From: Hyphomicrobium sp.
GTDB lineage: Bacteria; Pseudomonadota; Alphaproteobacteria; Rhizobiales; Hyphomicrobiaceae
Direction: 5' to 3'
Assembly (NCBI GenBank): GCA_030609245.1
Contig: JAUWCP010000129.1
Location: forward strand, 1 to 6,737
DNA length: 6,737 nucleotides
Position 1 is the first letter of the stretch. Each line of letters starts with the position of its first letter. Positions 5,610 to 6,737 of the stretch are shown piece after piece. The position numbers were made by a program, and so were the translations under genes. Below the pieces are notes generated by a model. That model was not told where the DNA came from. It made no database searches and saw only the letters and a list, made by a program, of their open reading frames with translations.

Positions 5610-6023
5610 ATGCTGCACAACATCGACGGCCCTCAACAAATCAAACGCCCCCGACATCAACGCTCTCCAACTTCAGCGGTATCTAATGCCGCCCCGCCAG
5701 TTGTTTCGCGCGAGGCGATCGAACAGGCCGTGATCCAAGTTTTCGGCGTCGGGCCCGCCGACTTGCATCACACAACACGCGGGCGGGCCAAGGTGGCGCA
5801 GGCTCGCCAGGTTGCCATGTACTTGGCTCACGTGGCGTGTGGTCTCTCCCTCACCGACACCGGCCGACTGTTTGGCCGCGACAGGACGACAGCGGCGCAT
5901 GCCTGCACCGTTGTTGAGGACAGGCGCGACGATCCGCTCTTCGACCGGGCGCTGGATCTGCTCGAGTGGGCCGTTTCCGCACTGGCGACGCGGCCTTCGA
6001 CACGTTCTTTTCTCAGCTCTTAG
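5610..6023 (+). CDS. Stand-alone DnaA domain IV-like DNA-binding protein
   Basis: This 137-residue protein resembles only the C-terminal DNA-binding domain (domain IV) of replication initiator DnaA. After a basic, disordered N-terminus (1-33), helices run through IEQAVIQVFGVGPADL (37-52) and the region ARQVAMYLAHVACGLSLTDTGRLFG (65-89). They lead into GRDRTTAAHAC (89-99), the counterpart of the DnaA signature helix that reads the DnaA box, then VVEDRRDD and a final amphipathic helix. The AAA+ ATPase domain is absent, so it cannot be an initiator by itself. It probably acts as a DNA-binding regulator; possible targets include DnaA-box-like sites. ATG 5610 is preferred because GAGGA (5601-5605) and AGGAG (5595-5599) precede it; the in-frame ATG at 5583 has GAGG only 2 nt away. 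The next gene follows after 19 bp. Confidence 0.85.
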   Translation: MLHNIDGPQQIKRPRHQRSPTSAVSNAAPPVVSREAIEQAVIQVFGVGPADLHHTTRGRAKVAQARQVAMYLAHVACGLSLTDTGRLFGRDRTTAAHACTVVEDRRDDPLFDRALDLLEWAVSALATRPSTRSFLSS

Positions 6024-6042
6024 CTCTTAAGGCTTCCCAACT

Positions 6043-6606
6043 ATGCCCGTTGCGACGAAGAAGAAGCAGCTGACGTCTGCGCGCCAACAGCCCACACTCA
6101 ACCCAGCCGAAAGTCCGATCGCTTGGCTGCGCCGGCGCAAGGACAAGGACGGTGAGCCTATGATCTCGCAGTCTCAGTTCGATGCGGGTGAGCGGCTACG
6201 GGCCGACTTCTGGTTTGCGCAAATGACGCCCCGAGTCACGGCGAACTGGTCGGCTGTGGGGTCCACGGGCCGGCGTCGCAAGTCCGGCGCGGGGTCGAGC
6301 AGTGACATGCTGGATAACGTTGCTGCTGCGCGGGGGCGGGTTGGCCGCGCCTTGGCAGTCGTCGGTCCAGAGCTTGCCGGAGTGCTGATCGACGTATGCT
6401 GCCATCTGAAGGGATTGGAGGCGGCAGAGCGGGAGGCTGGATGGCCGCAGAGATCAGGCAAGGTTGTTCTGCAACTCGCGCTATCACGGCTTGCGCGTCA
6501 CTATGGTCTCGGTGAAAGCGCAAGCCATGCAACCCCACGGGCAGCGCAAGTCCGGCACTGGGGCAGCGACGATTATCACCCTGTGTTCGAGATGCCGTCC
6601 GAATAG
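6043..6606 (+). CDS. DUF6456-like protein
   Basis: This 187-residue protein resembles the DUF6456 family of Alphaproteobacteria, whose function is unknown. Recognisable parts are ESPIAWLRRRKDKDG (23-37), FDAGERLRADFWFAQMTPRVTANW (46-69), a Ser/Gly/Arg linker, SDMLDNVAAARGRVGRALAVVGPELAGVLIDVCCHLKGLEAAEREAGWPQRSGKVVLQLALSRLARHYGL (87-156) and a less conserved tail. The helical, basic core near the C-terminus looks like a helix-turn-helix, with WPQRSGKVVLQLALSRLA as a possible recognition segment; this is inference. It starts 19 bp after the DnaA-IV gene with only a weak ribosome-binding site (AAGG, 6029-6032), suggesting translation in one transcript with that gene. The conserved ESPIAWLRRRKD motif near the N-terminus supports ATG 6043 over the internal ATG at residue 40. 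Confidence 0.85.
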   Translation: MPVATKKKQLTSARQQPTLNPAESPIAWLRRRKDKDGEPMISQSQFDAGERLRADFWFAQMTPRVTANWSAVGSTGRRRKSGAGSSSDMLDNVAAARGRVGRALAVVGPELAGVLIDVCCHLKGLEAAEREAGWPQRSGKVVLQLALSRLARHYGLGESASHATPRAAQVRHWGSDDYHPVFEMPSE

Positions 6607-6625
6607 CGGCAGGATCGTTATTCGG
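6599..6625 (+). terminator. Hairpin spanning two converging stop codons
   Basis: Positions 6599-6609 pair with 6615-6625 to form an 11-bp stem (nine Watson-Crick and two G-U pairs) with a 5-nt loop. The left arm contains the stop of the DUF6456-like gene (6604-6606) and the right arm the stop of the opposite gene (6618-6620). The G-U pairs become C-A mismatches in the - strand transcript, so the fold is stronger in the + strand RNA. No U-run follows, so it may pause polymerase or protect 3' ends rather than be a classical terminator. Confidence 0.45.
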
Positions 6626-6737
6626 CAGCGGTACATCCCACCGACGCCTCAGTCGCATCAAAGCGAATGCGCTCGACCATAGAGGCGAGGCCGTTGGAGC
6701 GCTGCCGGGTGAGATGGTCCTTGAGGCCAAGCTCGGC
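6618..6737 (-). CDS. Unidentified protein, C-terminal 39 residues only
   Basis: An open frame enters from the right edge of the window and ends at TAA (6618-6620). The visible end reads AELGLKDHLTRQRSNGLASM, VERIRFDATEASVGC and TAAE. Its codon use (mostly G/C third positions) and balanced composition look coding, and it stops exactly where the converging gene ends. The start and most of the protein lie outside the window, and I do not recognise the family from this tail. Confidence 0.55.
   Translation of the reverse strand, partial: AELGLKDHLTRQRSNGLASMVERIRFDATEASVGCTAAE

Noticed and set aside
6236..6730. - strand open frame of 164 codons opposite the DUF6456-like gene
   Set aside because: Antisense to conserved DUF6456-like coding sequence, Pro/Arg/Ser-rich, and in a different frame from the plausible gene entering from the right edge.
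1..6737. tRNA, rRNA, CRISPR array, transposase or integrase
   Set aside because: I looked for these and found no cloverleaf, regularly spaced repeat array or recombinase motif. The primase-like winged helix alone is not enough to call a prophage.

Overview
The window is GC-rich DNA that looks like the chromosome of an alphaproteobacterium, most likely order Hyphomicrobiales. Three genes support this. One encodes a Ros/MucR zinc-finger regulator with the C-x2-D-x9-H-x3-H metal site typical of MucR. The other two are a short protein made almost only of DnaA domain IV and a DUF6456-like protein, a pair I associate with this order. No taxon below order can be named from the sequence alone.

Layout from left to right. 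Positions 1-416 hold no convincing gene but contain two inverted repeats. A + strand gene (417-1646) encodes an unrecognised 409-residue membrane protein with about four membrane segments, a central domain predicted to be periplasmic and a C-terminal primase/D5-like winged-helix domain. It is followed by two intrinsic terminators in tandem. Converging on it is oligopeptidase B (ptrB, 1741-3861, - strand), a complete S9A serine peptidase with Ser552/Asp638/His673 and a good promoter candidate. A 645-bp gene-free region separates ptrB from the divergent mucR (4507-4914, + strand). It carries the ptrB promoter, a 12-bp direct repeat, several hairpins and an AT-richer patch that probably holds the mucR promoter.

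The right part has a small conserved-looking gene on the - strand (5003-5371). Divergent from it is a two-gene + strand unit: a DnaA domain IV-like DNA-binding protein (5610-6023) and a DUF6456-like protein (6043-6606), 19 bp apart and probably co-transcribed. The last gene meets the end of an unidentified - strand gene cut by the window edge (6618-6737). An 11-bp hairpin spans both converging stop codons.

Four of the seven genes look like DNA-binding or regulatory proteins: the membrane winged-helix protein, MucR, the DnaA-IV protein and possibly DUF6456. The only clear enzyme is oligopeptidase B. I see no transposase, integrase, CRISPR array, tRNA or rRNA. The most unusual items are the membrane protein with a primase-type winged helix and the stand-alone DnaA DNA-binding domain paired with DUF6456.
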